A DNA stretch of 64,000 nt from Aporrectodea caliginosa (Eukaryota > Annelida > Clitellata > Crassiclitellata > Lumbricidae): contig JACEVL010000428.1 of assembly GCA_020284085.1 (NCBI GenBank), positions 227,501 to 291,500 on the forward strand, in the 5' to 3' direction. Position numbers and translations under genes: made by a program. Below, in pieces: positions 9,743 to 22,300 of this stretch. The notes under the pieces were generated by a model. It worked only from the letters and a program-made list of their open reading frames with translations. It searched no databases and was not told the DNA's origin. Positions within the stretch are counted from its first letter, which is position 1, and each line of letters begins with the position of its first letter.

Positions 9743-12700
9743 CTAGGCTTGGGCGACAAGGGCCGCAACGTCATGACGCAAATCGACGAGGCTCTGTCCG
9801 GAGTACGACTTGCTCATTCCTCTCGGGAGACCAGTGCAGGAATCCAGACGAAGGCATTCGAGGTGTGTACAACTCTCAAGGATGGACCTACAAATCAAAT
9901 TAAAATAAATATTAATAAGTAACTTCTATAACGCCAGTGTCTAGTGCACAAGGCATTGACCAATGGTGCACCATAGCCAATATGTAATCAGATCAACATC
10001 CATAAAATCAGTCTGCTAAGACAAAGAGGCAGCCTATCATCAATAAGAAGTTTGAAAGAGACAAGTTTTATGCTGAGAATGAAATGACACAAGTGAATGA
10101 ACAGATACAAGAAGGGAATTTCAAAATTTAGGTTGAGCAACCAACCTAAATAAGAAAATAATCTCATAACTGGAACTGTTCAAAGGAGCAACGGCCCAAT
10201 GAGAGACTACGAACAGATGTCATCCATTATTAATTATTAATGCCATTATTATTATTTATTACTATCATTATTATGCATTTATTAGGCCCCACTATCTAAT
10301 GACCAATCATAAATCGATGGCGCTGAGCAATTCAATTGTAAGTGAAGTACTTGCTCAAAGTCCCTTAACAGTAACCGTCGCAGGGGAAGAGGATTGAACC
10401 CGTACTCTCAGTATGTCGGTGCTTCATAAATTCATTCATTACTTGAATTTGCATAGCACCTCTTCAAGGGAACTACTGAGAGGCGCTCCCAGCCCCAGCA
10501 TGGCCAAATAAGACTATTTTAAGATTAGAGAGGAATGCCTGACAAGGGGGTATAGGAAGGGAGCAAAGCACCAAGGGGAGGTAATTCCAGATAATCGGGA
10601 CGCATTCTTCCGCCTCCGGTTGCGACCCCGATCGCTCGAGAAAAGCGACCTTCACGTAAGACGGATGAGAACCTGTTTTGCGATCGCGCTTTTTTCTCTT
10701 TGAGTCCAATTAACATCACTGGCCAAAACTTTATATCAGATCTAGGTCGTAGCCTGCTGCTGTCCACAGGAGACAACAGAGACCTGCTTCTTGCTGCAGC
10801 GTCTCTCTACTACTGTCCAGCGGTTCAATTCGGTGGCTTTCCGCAGCACTTTAAAGGAGCCAGACTTAGAGGAGATGTAACACTAACGGCACTTATGACA
10901 TTCACTTTAGACAACAGCTACTGCATCCTCGTCTATTGTAACTTTTAGTTTTGATGTTGATTGATGGAGAGAGTAAATCTTGTTAATAATAACAATAATA
11001 ATAATAATAATAACACTGGTAATAATAGTAATAATAATCATAATAATAATCTGAAGGTGGTATCTTACTGGACTCGAGAAAAAGAGATCTGCGTTCCACT
11101 GAGATTTAGTTCTTGTAGCTTCGACTTTGTGGGATCGTGCGATACTTTCTTCATTGCCATGTCCAAGGTCATTCCAGAGTAAAAGTTCTGTGAGAGGTCC
11201 AGCACCCGCAGGCTGTGCTGCCACTGGACACACAAAACCATTTAGGTCTCATTATTAACTATTAATAATGAGCAATAATTTTTATTATCATTAAGATTTT
11301 TATAACTATTATTACATTTATTACTATCATTACCACTGTAATTATCATCGTCATTACCATTACTATCATTGCCATCATTATTATTATCATTGCTAATACT
11401 ATTAATATTATCATCATAACTATTACTATTATCATTACTATTGCTATTAATAATATAATAGCAGAGATATGCATATCTATCTGTCATGAAGTCAACGTTC
11501 CTGTCACATGGATGATTAACAGCCAAAACTTCCCTTACACAACGAATGCGGCCAGCGAGTGGCACGGCAATAGACACATGGCAGGCTGGGGTAGGGACAC
11601 GAGTCCGCTGTAATATTATAATAGGCGGACTATCTAAGTAAAGTAGAGGCAGGGATGCAAGAAGGGAGGTGGGGAGGACGGGGAGAGGCAGAGGGAGGGA
11701 GGTACGTTAAGGTCATTTCAACTGTTTTAGGACGGGCAAACGTCTAGTTATTATTAATATCATCACTATTACTATGCTATTATTATTATAATCATTACTA
11801 TTACTACTCTGGGGTGTGTGAGAGTGTACATGTCACAGTTCCAATCTACCTGTTAGGGTCAGTGTGTCTTAAGATTAGATCTGTCTTAAGATTAGATTAG
11901 ATACCTTTGCCATGAAGATCTCAACTCCTTCGTACTTTGCTGCAGATGAGCCCGAGACATACAGTCGTTCAAGGTTTAGGACTGGAAGGCTTTGAAGATT
12001 TTCGCTCATAGGACTCGTCCAACCGGAAATGTTGAGCGACTTGAGATGACGAGATGTCTTCAGCATCCTAGTCAAATCAACAGAAATATCGGCTGTTTTA
12101 TTATTACAAAATGACAAATTAATTATAAGGTGATGGTCTCTAATGCTCAGCTAGGTAATGGAAATCATAATTGCAAATTTATATATCGCCAGCTGAAGAT
12201 AGACTCATCACAGGCGCTCCTGACCTAACACAATGAAACCACGATTGAAACAAAATTGTCTTCACGTGTTTGCAGAAAAGAGACAAACACAGGCTGAGAA
12301 GCTCATGTCACAGGTTCTTAGGCAGCTTATTCCAGGAGGATGACGTGACTATAGCAAAACATCTATGCTGGACCATGGAAGTCTGGGTCGGCGGAAGAAC
12401 CAAGTCGCCATGCGTTGCAGAGCAGAGAAATCTGCAATCTCAGAACGAAGATACCGTAAGTAAGAAAGTAATATTTATTGGCATGGCACATAGGCCCACT
12501 CTTTACAACAGTTATACTGCGAAACTAGCACGTCAGCTGAAAAACCAATGCAATATTATAAACGGTTCTAAAAGTCTAACTTAACGTATGGTTTAAAACA
12601 GCTAGCGTTGATGGCCAAGCCATCCGTCTGAAACAGAACCCCCTTGGACCTCTGTGTTGTCTTAACTGAGGATTCACCAGGCACTTTCTATAAACAATTG

Positions 12701-15700
12701 TAAACCGTTGTCTTCTCTGGGAAAGGTACTGCGTAAATGCTCAGAACGAATGAAGAATGAAGCAGGTCTAAACAGCTTTGACCTAAGCTCAGAATGAACG
12801 AAGAACACAGTATGTTCCGCTATACTGGAGCAAAAGAGACTGGATCGTACAATGGAAACTGCCTTACCTCTCAAGGCATTTGTACGAAATCTCACTCTCA
12901 CTTCCACTAGTAGAAATCTGCATTCGAACATCCAGTTCAACCAGATCTGGAAAGCCAGGTGAAGATGCCTGTAACAACAGAAACGAACACCACGTCAAAT
13001 TCGACCATAAAGTGGAACCATACTTAAACTTGTCTGACCCACCTTGATAAAACTTACCTTACCAAACCTGTTTCCCTTACCTTACATTGTTAGAACTTAC
13101 CATACTGAAATCTGTTTCCCTTTTCTTACCTTGTTAGAACTTACCATACTTAAACCTACTTTACCTTACCTTACCTTGCCAGAACTGACATAATCATAGC
13201 ATATCTATGGTAGGTGGCATTAACGGTAGTTACCTGTTCCCTTGGTGAGGCGTGGTTGATGCGGAATGGAGCATTTCCTAGACGTAGGATCTCGAGATGA
13301 CAGCAGCACGACTGCATCTTTTCAATATGAAACATAACGAGATCTGCTGTAAACTCAACGTTGCTGATGTCCAAAACGTTGAGATGAGTGCATGTTTGCT
13401 GCATCACAAATACAACAAAAACGAATCAACAATACCATCATCACACACACACAAGCAGAGAAGAAGAGCAGTCTCATCAGGTAACAAACTTGTTTGCATG
13501 CCTGTACAGAAGCTTATAAGATAATGGTGCTAAAAAATTCATCAGATGAGAAGTATCAGGGTAGGTTATGTACAGTAGAAAAAGTGTAGCATATTCACAG
13601 GCTGCCTTCACTCTGTCTTAGTGGACTGATCTTCTGGATGCAGACCTGATCACAGCCTGCTTTTGGTGCGCCATCGGTTGATGCCTTCTGCATCAGACAC
13701 TGGCGCTACAGAAGTTACTGAGCCAACTGTGGGGCATGGTCGCCAATTGTAGTAGGCCTACATGGTAGCCAATTGTAGGACATGGTAGCTAACTGTGGGA
13801 CATGGTAGCCAACTGTGAGACATGGTCACCAATTGTAGTACATGGTAGCCAATTGTAGGACATGGTAGCTAACTGTGGGACATGGTCGCCAATTGTAGTA
13901 GGCCTACATGGTAGCCAATTGTAGGACATGGTAGCTAACTGTGGGACATGGTAGCCAACTGTGAGACATGGTCACCAATTGTAGTACATGGTAGCCAATT
14001 GTAGGACATGGTAGCTAACTGTGGGACATGGTCGCCAATTGTAGTAGGCCTACATGGTAGCCAATTGTAGGACATGGTAGCTAACTGTGGGACATGGTCG
14101 CCAATTGTAGTAGGCCTACATGGTAGCCAATTGTAGGACATGGTAGCTAACTGTGGGACATGGTCGCCAATTGTAGTAGGCCTACATGGTAGCCAATTGT
14201 AGGACATGGTAGCTAACTGTGGGACATGGTAGCCAACTGTGAGACATGGTCACCAATTGTAGTACATGGTAGCCAATTGTCGGACATGGTAGCTAACTGT
14301 GGGACATGGTCGCCAATTGTAGTAGGCCTACATGGTAGCCAATTGTAGGACATGGTAGCTAACTGTGGGACATGGTAGCCAACTGTGAGACATGGTCACC
14401 AATTGTAGTACATGGTAGCCAATTGTAGGACATGGTAGCTAACTGTGGGACATGGTAGCCAACTGTGGGACATGGTCGCCAATTGTAGTACATGGTAGCC
14501 AATTGTCGGACATGGTAGCTAACTGTGGGACATGGTAGCCAACTGTGGGACATGGTCGCCAATTGTAGTACATGGTAGCCAATTGTAGTACATGGTAGCC
14601 AATTGTAGGACATGGTAGCCAATTGTAGGACATGGTAGCCAACTGTGGGACATGGTAGCCAATTGTGGGACATGGTAGCCAATTGTGGGACATGGTAGCC
14701 AACTGTGGGACATGGTAGCCAACTGTGGGACATGGTAGCCAACTGTGGGACATGGTAGCCAATTGTAGTACATGGTAGCCAATTGTAGGACATGGTAGCC
14801 AACTGTGGGACATGGTAGCCAATTGTAGTACATGGTAGCCAATTGTAGGACATGGTAGCCAACTGTGGGACATGGTAACCAACTGTGGGACATGGTGGCC
14901 AACTGTGGGACATGGTCGCCAATTGTAGTACATGGTAGCCAATTGTAGGACATGGTAGCTAACTGTGGGACATGGTAGCCAACTGTGGGACATGGTCGCC
15001 AATTGTAGTACATGGTAGCCAATTGTAGGACATGGTAGCTAACTGTGGGACATGGTAGCCAACTGTGGGACATGGTCGCCAATTGTAGTACATGGTAGCC
15101 AATTGTAGGACATGGTAGCCAACTGCAGGACATGGTAGCCAACTGTGGGACATGGTAGCCAACTGTGGGACATGGTAGCCAACTGTGGGACATGGTAGCC
15201 AACTGTGGGACATGGTAGCCAACTGTGGGACATGGTAGCCAACTGTGGGACATGGTGGCTGATGGACATGGTGGTTAAAGCACCACTGAGGCAAAGTGGA
15301 GAGTATGGGATCGATCCTCTTCCTCCGAGCTGGTACTGTGTGGAGACCTTGAGCAAGTCCTTCATTCACAATTGCTCTATCATCATCGAGTGATGCTCGG
15401 TCATTGGATATTGGCGCTTAATATATGCATAACAGTATTTGTAGTAGTAGTAATAGTCGAGCAGTGAGCCTACCATGATCGAGGTCATGATGGGATTGAA
15501 CATCAGAAGGCTATTTCCCGAGACATTCAGCAACTTCATTTTGTCTCCCCTTGTTTCGATGAGATGAAGCAATGCAGTCCCGTGTGGAGCATCCGTCTGT
15601 TTAACAGTAACAATGCTTCATTAACTTAGTTCCTAGTTTATGACTAACAGTCTATTTGAGTCCATCCATTAATAATTACTAATAATAATTACGACAATTT

Positions 15701-18496
15701 ATATGGCGCCATAACACGGTCATGCCGTTTACAAGGGCGTCTCACAAAACAGCTAACAGGTGGTAGTACCCTTACAGAACAGATGTGATTTCAAGTATTT
15801 GGGGAGAATAACGATTCCCAGTTGTTGATTGTAACAGTAATAAATTAACGACATTACAAATAATAGAAACATTTTTCTTTCTATTCTCCGAAAAATTTGT
15901 TTAAATCCTCTGGGATAATCACCACCTCGCTAAAAAAAGAAATCCATCAGTGGATACAATTATCCTTGGTTAAAAAGAATTAAAACTGAATGCAAATTAT
16001 ATTTTATTTTTCAGCTTCAAAAAACAATCTCATTTAAACACTTTAGTTCAATAAAAAAGTTTTTAAAAAGTCTACTATGTATTTATTAAGCGCCGCTACC
16101 GATGACGAAGCATCAATCGATGGCGCTGAGCAATTGCGAGCAAAGGACTTGCTCAAGGTCCCTACACAGTAACCGTCTCAGAGGAGGAGGATCGAACCCG
16201 TACTCTCCTCGTTACACGGTGAGCACTCTGACCAATCGGTTACCGTGCCCCACAAATAATAGCAAAAACCACAACAATCTCCAGATTATTTCAGTTGTGT
16301 CCATGCATAATAAGAGGATCTCCATAGAAGTTCCACGATTAGATTAGATTAGCATAAGCGTGAGTGATGATTACTTTCATCGCCGACAAGTTGAGGCTGT
16401 TCAGCTCTGGGCATTTATCGAAGAGGTACTGGAGACCAGTGTTGCAGACCCGAGTACCCGACAGTGTGATGTTCGTCATCAGTGGGCAGTGATCAGCCAG
16501 CATCTGCATGAAGCAGTCAAACAACAATAATTTCATTACCACCACAATAATAACAACTTTGTTTTACATTTATTATATATTTAATTTTATTATGTTACTT
16601 TATTCTAAAATTATTATCATTTCGTCTTTAATAGGTCGGGGGTTCAAATCCCCGCCAGAACAAAAATTCCTTTTGGGACTTCTGCTCCACTTGCGTCCCC
16701 TAACCGACTTCAAGTGCAACTCTAAGTCAACATAATGACTTCTATAGCACTCCTATCATGATTCAATCCCAGACGCTACAATTACACCTCCTGACACAAC
16801 CTGACCCAACTAGTTATCTCACCTGCATTCCGGCATCGGTTAGGTTGTTCCAGTTCGTCAGATTGATGGCTCTGAGCCGAGCAAGATTCTTGCTGTAAAT
16901 GATTGCCTTGAGTACGCATTCCTCCTTACGGATCCCGCTGGATGAGAGGTCAATTTCTCGCCAGAGAATAGACTGTGTCGATATATCGTTCCATAGACGA
17001 TTCACTCTCGCAACGCTTCACGAAAGACAGAAACACAGTATGTTGCTTTGTACAGTAATGCAAAGGAAATGTAAGGTTATGCAAAGGAATGCAATGTGAA
17101 GGAAGGTAAAATTATGTTAAGGAATGCAATGTGAAGGAAGGTAAAGTAATGTTAAGGAATGCAATGTGAAGGAAGGTAAAGTTATGTTAAGGAATGCAAT
17201 GTGAAGGAAGGTAAAGTTATGTTAAGGAATGCAAAGTGAAGGAAGGTAGTTATGTTAAGGAATGCAATGTGAAGGAAGGTAAAGTTATGTTAAGGAATGC
17301 AATGTGAAGGAAGGTAAAGTTATGTTAAGGAATGCAATGTGAAGGAAGGTAAAGTTATGTTAAGGAATGCAATGTGAAGGAAGGTAAAGTTATGTTAAGG
17401 AATGCAATGTGAAGGAAGGTAAAGTTATGTTAAGGAATGCAATGTGAAGGAAGGTAAAGTTATGTTAAGGAATGCAATGTGAAGGAAGGTAAAGTTATGT
17501 TAAGGAATGCAATGTGAAGGAAGGTAAAGTTATGTTAAGGAATGCAAAGTGAAGGAAGGTAAGGTTATTTGAAGAAATGCAATAAGGAAACTTAACACAA
17601 CGACATCGCAAACAAGTCACTGTTGGCATAAAGCACAATAATGGCAATCTTTGTCATTAGATCGGATTAGTGAGAGCGTACCGGCACATTGCAGCTGGAC
17701 CTTCGGCCTTCACCAGAAACTGGAAAATCTTGATGAGGACAACAGTCGGGATTTTCTGTCCCCATTCATCATCAGCATTCGTAGCCAACAGACCTGTTTC
17801 ATTGACCTTGGTACTAGCTTTGACAGCTCTGGATGGAGAAACCTCACGAGTTTCATTTGTACAAGGTTTCTTTATGTCAGTCTTAAGGTTCTGGTTGCTA
17901 AAAATAGAAGCAAACCAACTGCTTGGTTCAGGAGTAACATCCTGTTTTGACATACACCTACCTTTGACCTGGCTTTTCCAATGAATCAGGAGATTTTGAT
18001 TCAATTTCACTCTAAATGACCACCAACTGATGTCCTGGACATAATAATAATCGTTTATTAATTCAAACTGATAAGAAGGCAGTCAGATTACATGACATAG
18101 TACGAATGGATGATTACAAGTTTAACAGGAGTCGAATTTAACTGTATGGCAGCCATACAAGGCGCCCATCTGTCCCACTCCTCATTTTAGTTGCCCCCCT
18201 CCCATGGGAGTTGGAAGGCTGAGTCAACCTTATGGGGCCAGCCACGACCTTCAGATCTTTGTGCCAGCGTATTACCATTCAACCAACTCCCTGCCCTTAC
18301 ATTTATGATAATGGTGCTTTAGAAGTCATTATGTATGAACTTAGATACCAAATTTCTAATCTTAAAGCGATCGTAGTCTGAATGATAAACATAGGTTGAC
18401 TGATGCACCGACTAACCTATCTGCTTGACGTTTCCTGGGTTCGACGGAAGAATCTTCTGGAGTGTAATCGGAGTCCTTGAAATCACTCTTCTCCAT
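9743..18496 (-). CDS. FBXL6: F-box and leucine-rich repeat protein 6-like (complete, 11 coding exons, 502 aa)
   Basis: Exons, gene order: 18,417-18,496; 17,962-18,009; 17,682-17,897; 16,823-17,006; 16,375-16,503; 15,474-15,596; 13,234-13,398; 12,868-12,968; 11,905-12,067; 11,069-11,223; 9,743-9,887 (stop TAG 9,743-9,745). All introns are GT-AG; phases agree and the total is 1,509 nt. The F-box begins near residue 88 (WGQKIPTVVLIKIFQFL, AEGP, then RRVNRLWND). About eight leucine-rich repeats follow (ITLSGTRV, LNVSGNSL, LDLSQNF, LNLSGTQI), and the C-terminus has LDSCTGLPRG, a motif I know from FBXL6. F-box proteins of this class bind SKP1 and present substrates to the SCF ubiquitin ligase; no substrate can be inferred here. 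The N-terminal 85 residues are polar and unrecognised. The start ATG at 18,496 is the first in frame with exon 2; exon 1-2 choice is the least certain part. Introns 3 and 6 hold large minisatellites. Confidence 0.88.
10270..10420 (-). repeat. SINE family B, inverted
   Basis: It contains atcgatggcgctgagcaatt, ttgctcaaagtccctta and ggattgaacccg in the same order as the copy at 16,085-16,255. It lies inside FBXL6 intron 10. Confidence 0.65.
10440..10580 (-). repeat. LINE 3' end, inverted
   Basis: tagcacctcttcaaggg...tgagaggcgctcccagcc is the complement of the LINE tail signature seen at 8,396-8,700. It is in FBXL6 intron 10. Confidence 0.6.
10690..10870 (+). mobile_element. 3' fragment of the RT/RLE retrotransposon
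   Basis: The translation SPINITGQNFISDLGRSLL ... TGDNRDLLL matches the C-terminal GPINSKGLDFISDLGRHL ... TGEPRESS of the element at 1,868-4,612. It is a short, 5'-truncated copy antisense within FBXL6 intron 10. Confidence 0.7.
10985..11055 (+). repeat. (AAT)n microsatellite with interruptions
   Basis: aataataataat with AAC and AAT variants, next to the 5' splice site of FBXL6 intron 10. Confidence 0.85.
11245..11470. repeat. Degenerate trinucleotide repeat (ATT/ATC)
   Basis: About 220 bp of attattatc, attaccatt and related triplets in FBXL6 intron 9. Apparent ORFs of Asn/Ser/Asp or Ile/Met are artefacts of this repeat. A shorter similar tract lies at 11,745-11,805. Confidence 0.85.
13725..15262 (+). 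repeat. 20-bp minisatellite, about 75 copies
   Basis: The unit is gtgggacatggtagccaact with variants (aattgtagta, aattgtagga, tcgcc, tcacc). Higher-order blocks of about 80-140 bp are visible at 13,740-14,520. The array fills most of FBXL6 intron 6. Because 20 is not a multiple of 3, every frame reads as the same repeating peptide, which explains the long but meaningless open frames. It runs directly into a SINE body at 15,263. Confidence 0.95.
15263..15425 (+). repeat. SINE family B body (headless) adjoining the minisatellite
   Basis: It contains gggatcgatcctc (B-box-like), accttgagcaagtccttc, cacaattgctc and gatgctcggtcatt...ttggcgctta, the same order as the complete copy at 33,513-33,690. 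Its head is replaced by the 20-bp array. Confidence 0.8.
15690..15850 (-). repeat. LINE 3' end, inverted (acaatttatatggcgccata type)
   Basis: It shares caatttatatggcgccataa and downstream words with 35,245-35,415. It is in reverse orientation, just 3' of FBXL6 exon 6 on the plus-strand map. Confidence 0.5.
16085..16255 (-). repeat. SINE family B, near-complete, tRNA-derived head
   Basis: Read on the minus strand it begins GGGGCACGGTAACCGATTGG (A-box-like region), has GGGTTCGATCC (B box) and ends in the tggcgctt tail region. It lies in FBXL6 intron 5. Confidence 0.75.
16636..16720 (+). repeat. SINE family A, partial
   Basis: cgggggttcaaatccccgcc is a B-box stem-like sequence, followed by agaacaaaaattcc and a short degenerate body. 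It is in FBXL6 intron 4. Confidence 0.55.
17056..17583 (+). repeat. 35-bp minisatellite, about 15 copies
   Basis: The unit is gttatgttaaggaatgcaat followed by gtgaaggaaggtaaa. Copies in the middle are nearly identical and the edges are diverged. It is in FBXL6 intron 3. Confidence 0.95.
18043..18165 (-). repeat. Dispersed repeat (tttattaattcaaactga family)
   Basis: cgtttattaattcaaactga and acgaatggatgattacaag also occur near 31,655 (minus), 43,005 (minus) and, inverted, near 46,865-46,975. The tail of the element carries an A-rich end. Probably a SINE or LINE 3' end; unclassified. Confidence 0.55.
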
Positions 18497-18780
18497 GATT
18501 TCCACAGGATTTCTCTATTTCCACAAGTGACAAGAAAATCAACACTCAATCATCAGACTGCTTTGATTCTACTGTTCCACACTAATTGTATCTGTAAATT
18601 TATACAGTACCACTTCAAGAGAGAATACGCTAGTCTTAATTGTCGTTGTGCTTGTTACTGACAGGGCTTTCGGTGTTAATACTGTAACCTAAAGTAAAGA
18701 ATTTGCCTAGTTGTAGCATATAATATAGCACACAGGCTCTGACGTGCAGCAAACAATAAGGGTAACGTTACGTCAGGTCG

Positions 18781-18965
18781 ACATGGATGCCTAGTGCATT
18801 ATTATGCATGGCCAAGCGTATGAATTGGAGGCCGAAGGATATAGTGCGTAAGTTTACTGGCATCGTGAGTGTCGGCTAGGGTTAGGTGTTGTGAGGGTCG
18901 GTTAGGGTCAGGATTAGGGCTATTGTCGTCATTAGAAAACCTGGCGTACGCGCAGCATGCCCAAG
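18781..18965 (+). repeat. Telomere-like dispersed repeat, copy 1
   Basis: aaggatatagtgcgtaagtt, then ctggcatcgtgag and TTAGGG-like words (ggctagggttaggtg, ggttagggtcaggattaggg), ending cgcagcatgcc. Related copies lie at 25,090-25,222 (direct) and about 25,915-26,030 (inverted). Confidence 0.75.
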
Positions 18966-19323
18966 GTTCAAATTTCACACGTCATTCACCATTACAGGAA
19001 CAGATTTCTTTAAAAATAACTGAATTTAATCAATGTTTAAAAAACCATTTTCGATAATGTTGAAATATTTAGCATAATATGAAGTTGCCTGCATCAGACA
19101 CAAATACTGATCTTTCGAATTATGTCCTCTCTCACTCGGGGGCATTTGGTCATCATAGCAAGCGTAAAAATTCCCAAACATTCTATGAACATAGATTTAG
19201 AATTTCAAATTAATCTTAAGATTCCTTTAATTTAAAGAAATTATTTTTTTATTATTTAATAGATTTATTTTATTTTTTATTTATTTTCTTTTATTTTAAC
19301 ATAGCATAGATTTTGTTTTATAC
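18966..19323 (-). repeat. Second copy of HSP90 intron 1, following the last HSP90 exon
   Basis: It shares long blocks in the same order with 22,103-22,424, for example gaagttgcctgcatcagaca, actgatctttcgaat, gggggcatttggtcatcata and caagcgtaaaa. It is diverged by substitutions and indels. It starts at a splice donor-like GTATA after codons for EETK, as the first copy does. Confidence 0.9.
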
Positions 19324-22300
19324 CTTCGTTTCCTCCTGCCTCTTCTTCTCCTCCTCATCCTCTGGAAGCTCCAGACACTCCTTCGTGACAGAAACCAGGG
19401 TCTTGCCATCGTACTCCTTCAACTGCTGAATGGTGTACTCATCGATTGGATCAATCATGTACAGGACCTCGTAGCCTCGCTTCCTCAGCCTCTCCACGAA
19501 GGCAGAGTTTTCGACTGCGTCTCTGCTTTCACCGGTGATGAAGTAGATGGACTTCTGGTTCTCCTTCATCCTCGACACGTAGTCCTTCAGAGACGTCATC
19601 TCGTCACCAGACTGTGACGAGTGGTATCGAAGGAACTCGGACAGCTTGTTTCTGTTTGTCGAATCTTCGTGGATACCGAGCTAACAGAATAAAGAAAGAA
19701 TATTAATGAATATCTACACAAATTTAACATTTAGATTTTAATTTAACTTCTATCAGATAATCAGAATTTATGATATCGTAGACCTAATGAATTTAGATTT
19801 TAAAATACCTACACAAAATTGAATTTAAGTTTTAATTTAACCTCTATCAGGTAAGTAAAATTCATAGATATATAGACCAAATGAATTAAGATTTTAAAAA
19901 TCAACCTTAGAATTACCTAGTGAACAATATCGAGAACAAAACCGAAAGTTTACTTCTTTATAAATGATCCTTTGTATAAATAGAAATTTTCAATAGCCAT
20001 AATTCTGTATAGCTATAAATTTCTGAGGCAACATTTTATATAGCTCCAGAAGCTTTCTGCACATAAGAATTCTACGTGAGCAGTATAAATACCTTGAGAT
20101 TCTTGCTGAATTGTTCGTAGAACTTCTTGTAGTTTTCCTTGTCCTCGCATATGTCGTCGAACAGCTCCATGCACTTCTTGACGAGGTTCTTGCGGATGAC
20201 CTTGAGGACCTTGCTCTGTTGCAGGGTTTCACGAGAGATGTTGAGGGGCAGATCCTCGGAGTCTACCACACCCTTGATGAAGCTCAGGTACTCGGGAATC
20301 AGCTCCTCACAGTTGTCCATGCTGAACACCCTTCGCACGTACAACTTGATGTTGTTGCGCTTCTTCTTGTTCTCGAACAGATCGAACGGAGCTCTGCGGG
20401 GAACGAACAGCAGGGCACGGAACTCCAGCTGACCTTCAACTGAGAAATGCTGCAACAGAAAAATCAAATAATAATCATTACTTTACAATACAGAATTAAA
20501 CAATAGAAACTAAATTTCCTTCCAATTTGTGATTTCTTGATTTAAAGTCACAGCAATAGCTGGCATCTCCATGTAGTATGCTTTTGCTTAGAGCAGTGGT
20601 TCTTAACCTTTTCAAGGGAGCCGAACCCCAAGAGAAATCCATGACCACTCGCCGAACCCCTCAAGTTTAAACAATAATTTTTTAACTAATGGGAACAAAA
20701 GGAAATATAAAATTGTACCAAAATGTGATACAACATTAATACATTCAATACATGAACTACTAACTGTTCTAACCGTACCAATACTACCACACTACCAATT
20801 GCATCTTAATATGTCCTTTGTTGTTGCCGTTTGGAAATAATGTGAGAAATGCGTGGCTCTGTTTTGGAATGACTCACTCTCATGTCATTTTCGCAATCAA
20901 GCCTGCTCCTTTTCTTGGATTTAATCTCCACCAATTTTGAGAATCCTTGCTCACAGAGATATGATGTGACAAACGGTGTGAGGATTTCAAGGGCAGCTTT
21001 AGCAATGCGAGGATATCCTTCCATTTGGCGGCACACATATCTTGAGAGTGTTGTTGTACCGAAGAGCAATTGTTGAATGTGGCTCTGCTGAAGTTCGATG
21101 GCTGCCGTGTTAATTATCAGGAGGTGCAGTAAGACATAACTAAGGTTAACAGGATGAACAGTTTTAAATTTCATAAGGTAGGGCCTGGTAGGCAATCTAT
21201 TTTTAAAAAAATTATTGAATAAAAGTCGAAAAATAAAAATAAAATAGCAAATGATTTTTCACTCACACTCACTGACCCTGAATATGTATATATTTCAGAG
21301 GACCTCTGCCGAACCCCTGGCACTGGCTCACCGAACCCCAGGGGGTCGGTCGAACACTGGCTTAAAGTCTATCAACTACTAATGATAATGAATAATATAG
21401 TGCTGTAGAACTGTCAAGGTAGAAGAAAATGGTGTTTGGCAAGGTTCAAAAACAAATAATAACAGCCACGCGTTACTATAAAAAGATGGGCTTAATCGTG
21501 ACGCGAATGTCTCCAGAGATGGTGCATTCTTCACATGGTTGAGAAAACGGTTTCATGCACTGGGACCATCTAGAGAATATTATATTCCTAAAATTTTAAA
21601 CAACTGTTTATACAATTCAATATATCAGAATTTAGATAGCGCCCCTTCAAAATTTCTACTCAGAGGCGCTCCTGATCCATCCCAAGCAGTAGAAGGTAGT
21701 CTTAAGTGCAATTATGGAGTTAGGGATGTGGCATATTGACACTAGGAGCTCATTCCATCAAGTTGATCTGCAACTGTAACAACAGCTTTATTGTTCCAAT
21801 ATTCCTGTACTAAGTAAGTATATTCAAAATTCTTTCTGAAACCAGTCAAACATTAGGCGATTAGTTACCTTAACGGCCAGATGGTCTTCCCAGTCATTGG
21901 TGAGTGACTTGTAGAACTCTCCGTACTCTTCCTTCGAGATGTCGTCTGGGTTCCTCGTCCAGATAGGCTTCGTCTTGTTCAGCTCCTCATCCTCTGTGTA
22001 CTTTTCCTTGATCTTCTTCTTCTTGTCCTTGTTCTTCTCCTTGTCTTCCTCCTCGTCATCATCAAGATCCTCGATCTTTGGCTTCTCCTTGTCCTCCTCT
22101 TCCTATGAAAATCAAATTTCAGTCAGTCACCATTACAGGAACTAAACAGATTTCTTTTAAAATAACTGAATTTAAGAAATCAATGTTTAAAAGCATAATA
22201 TGAAGTTGCCTGCATCAGACACTAAATACTGATCTTTCGAATCACGTCCTCTCTCATTCGGGGGCATTTGGTCATCATAGCAAGCGTAAAATTCACCAAA

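Noticed and set aside
13935..15369. Several long minus-strand open frames with a repeating SHSWLPCPTVGYHVPQLAT-like peptide
   Set aside because: Pure translation of the 20-bp minisatellite; identical peptides arise in all three frames.
17940..18010. Minus-strand words LLIHWKSQV in the frame preceding the F-box exon, which look like an FBXL6 leucine-rich-repeat motif I recall
   Set aside because: They are in the wrong place (before the F-box) and the wrong frame; the frame that joins exon 1 to exon 3 in phase reads EIESKSPDSLEKPGQ. Treated as coincidence.
18497..18965. Remaining C-terminal HSP90 exon before FBXL6
   Set aside because: All frames examined by eye; none carries the highly conserved C-terminal motifs.
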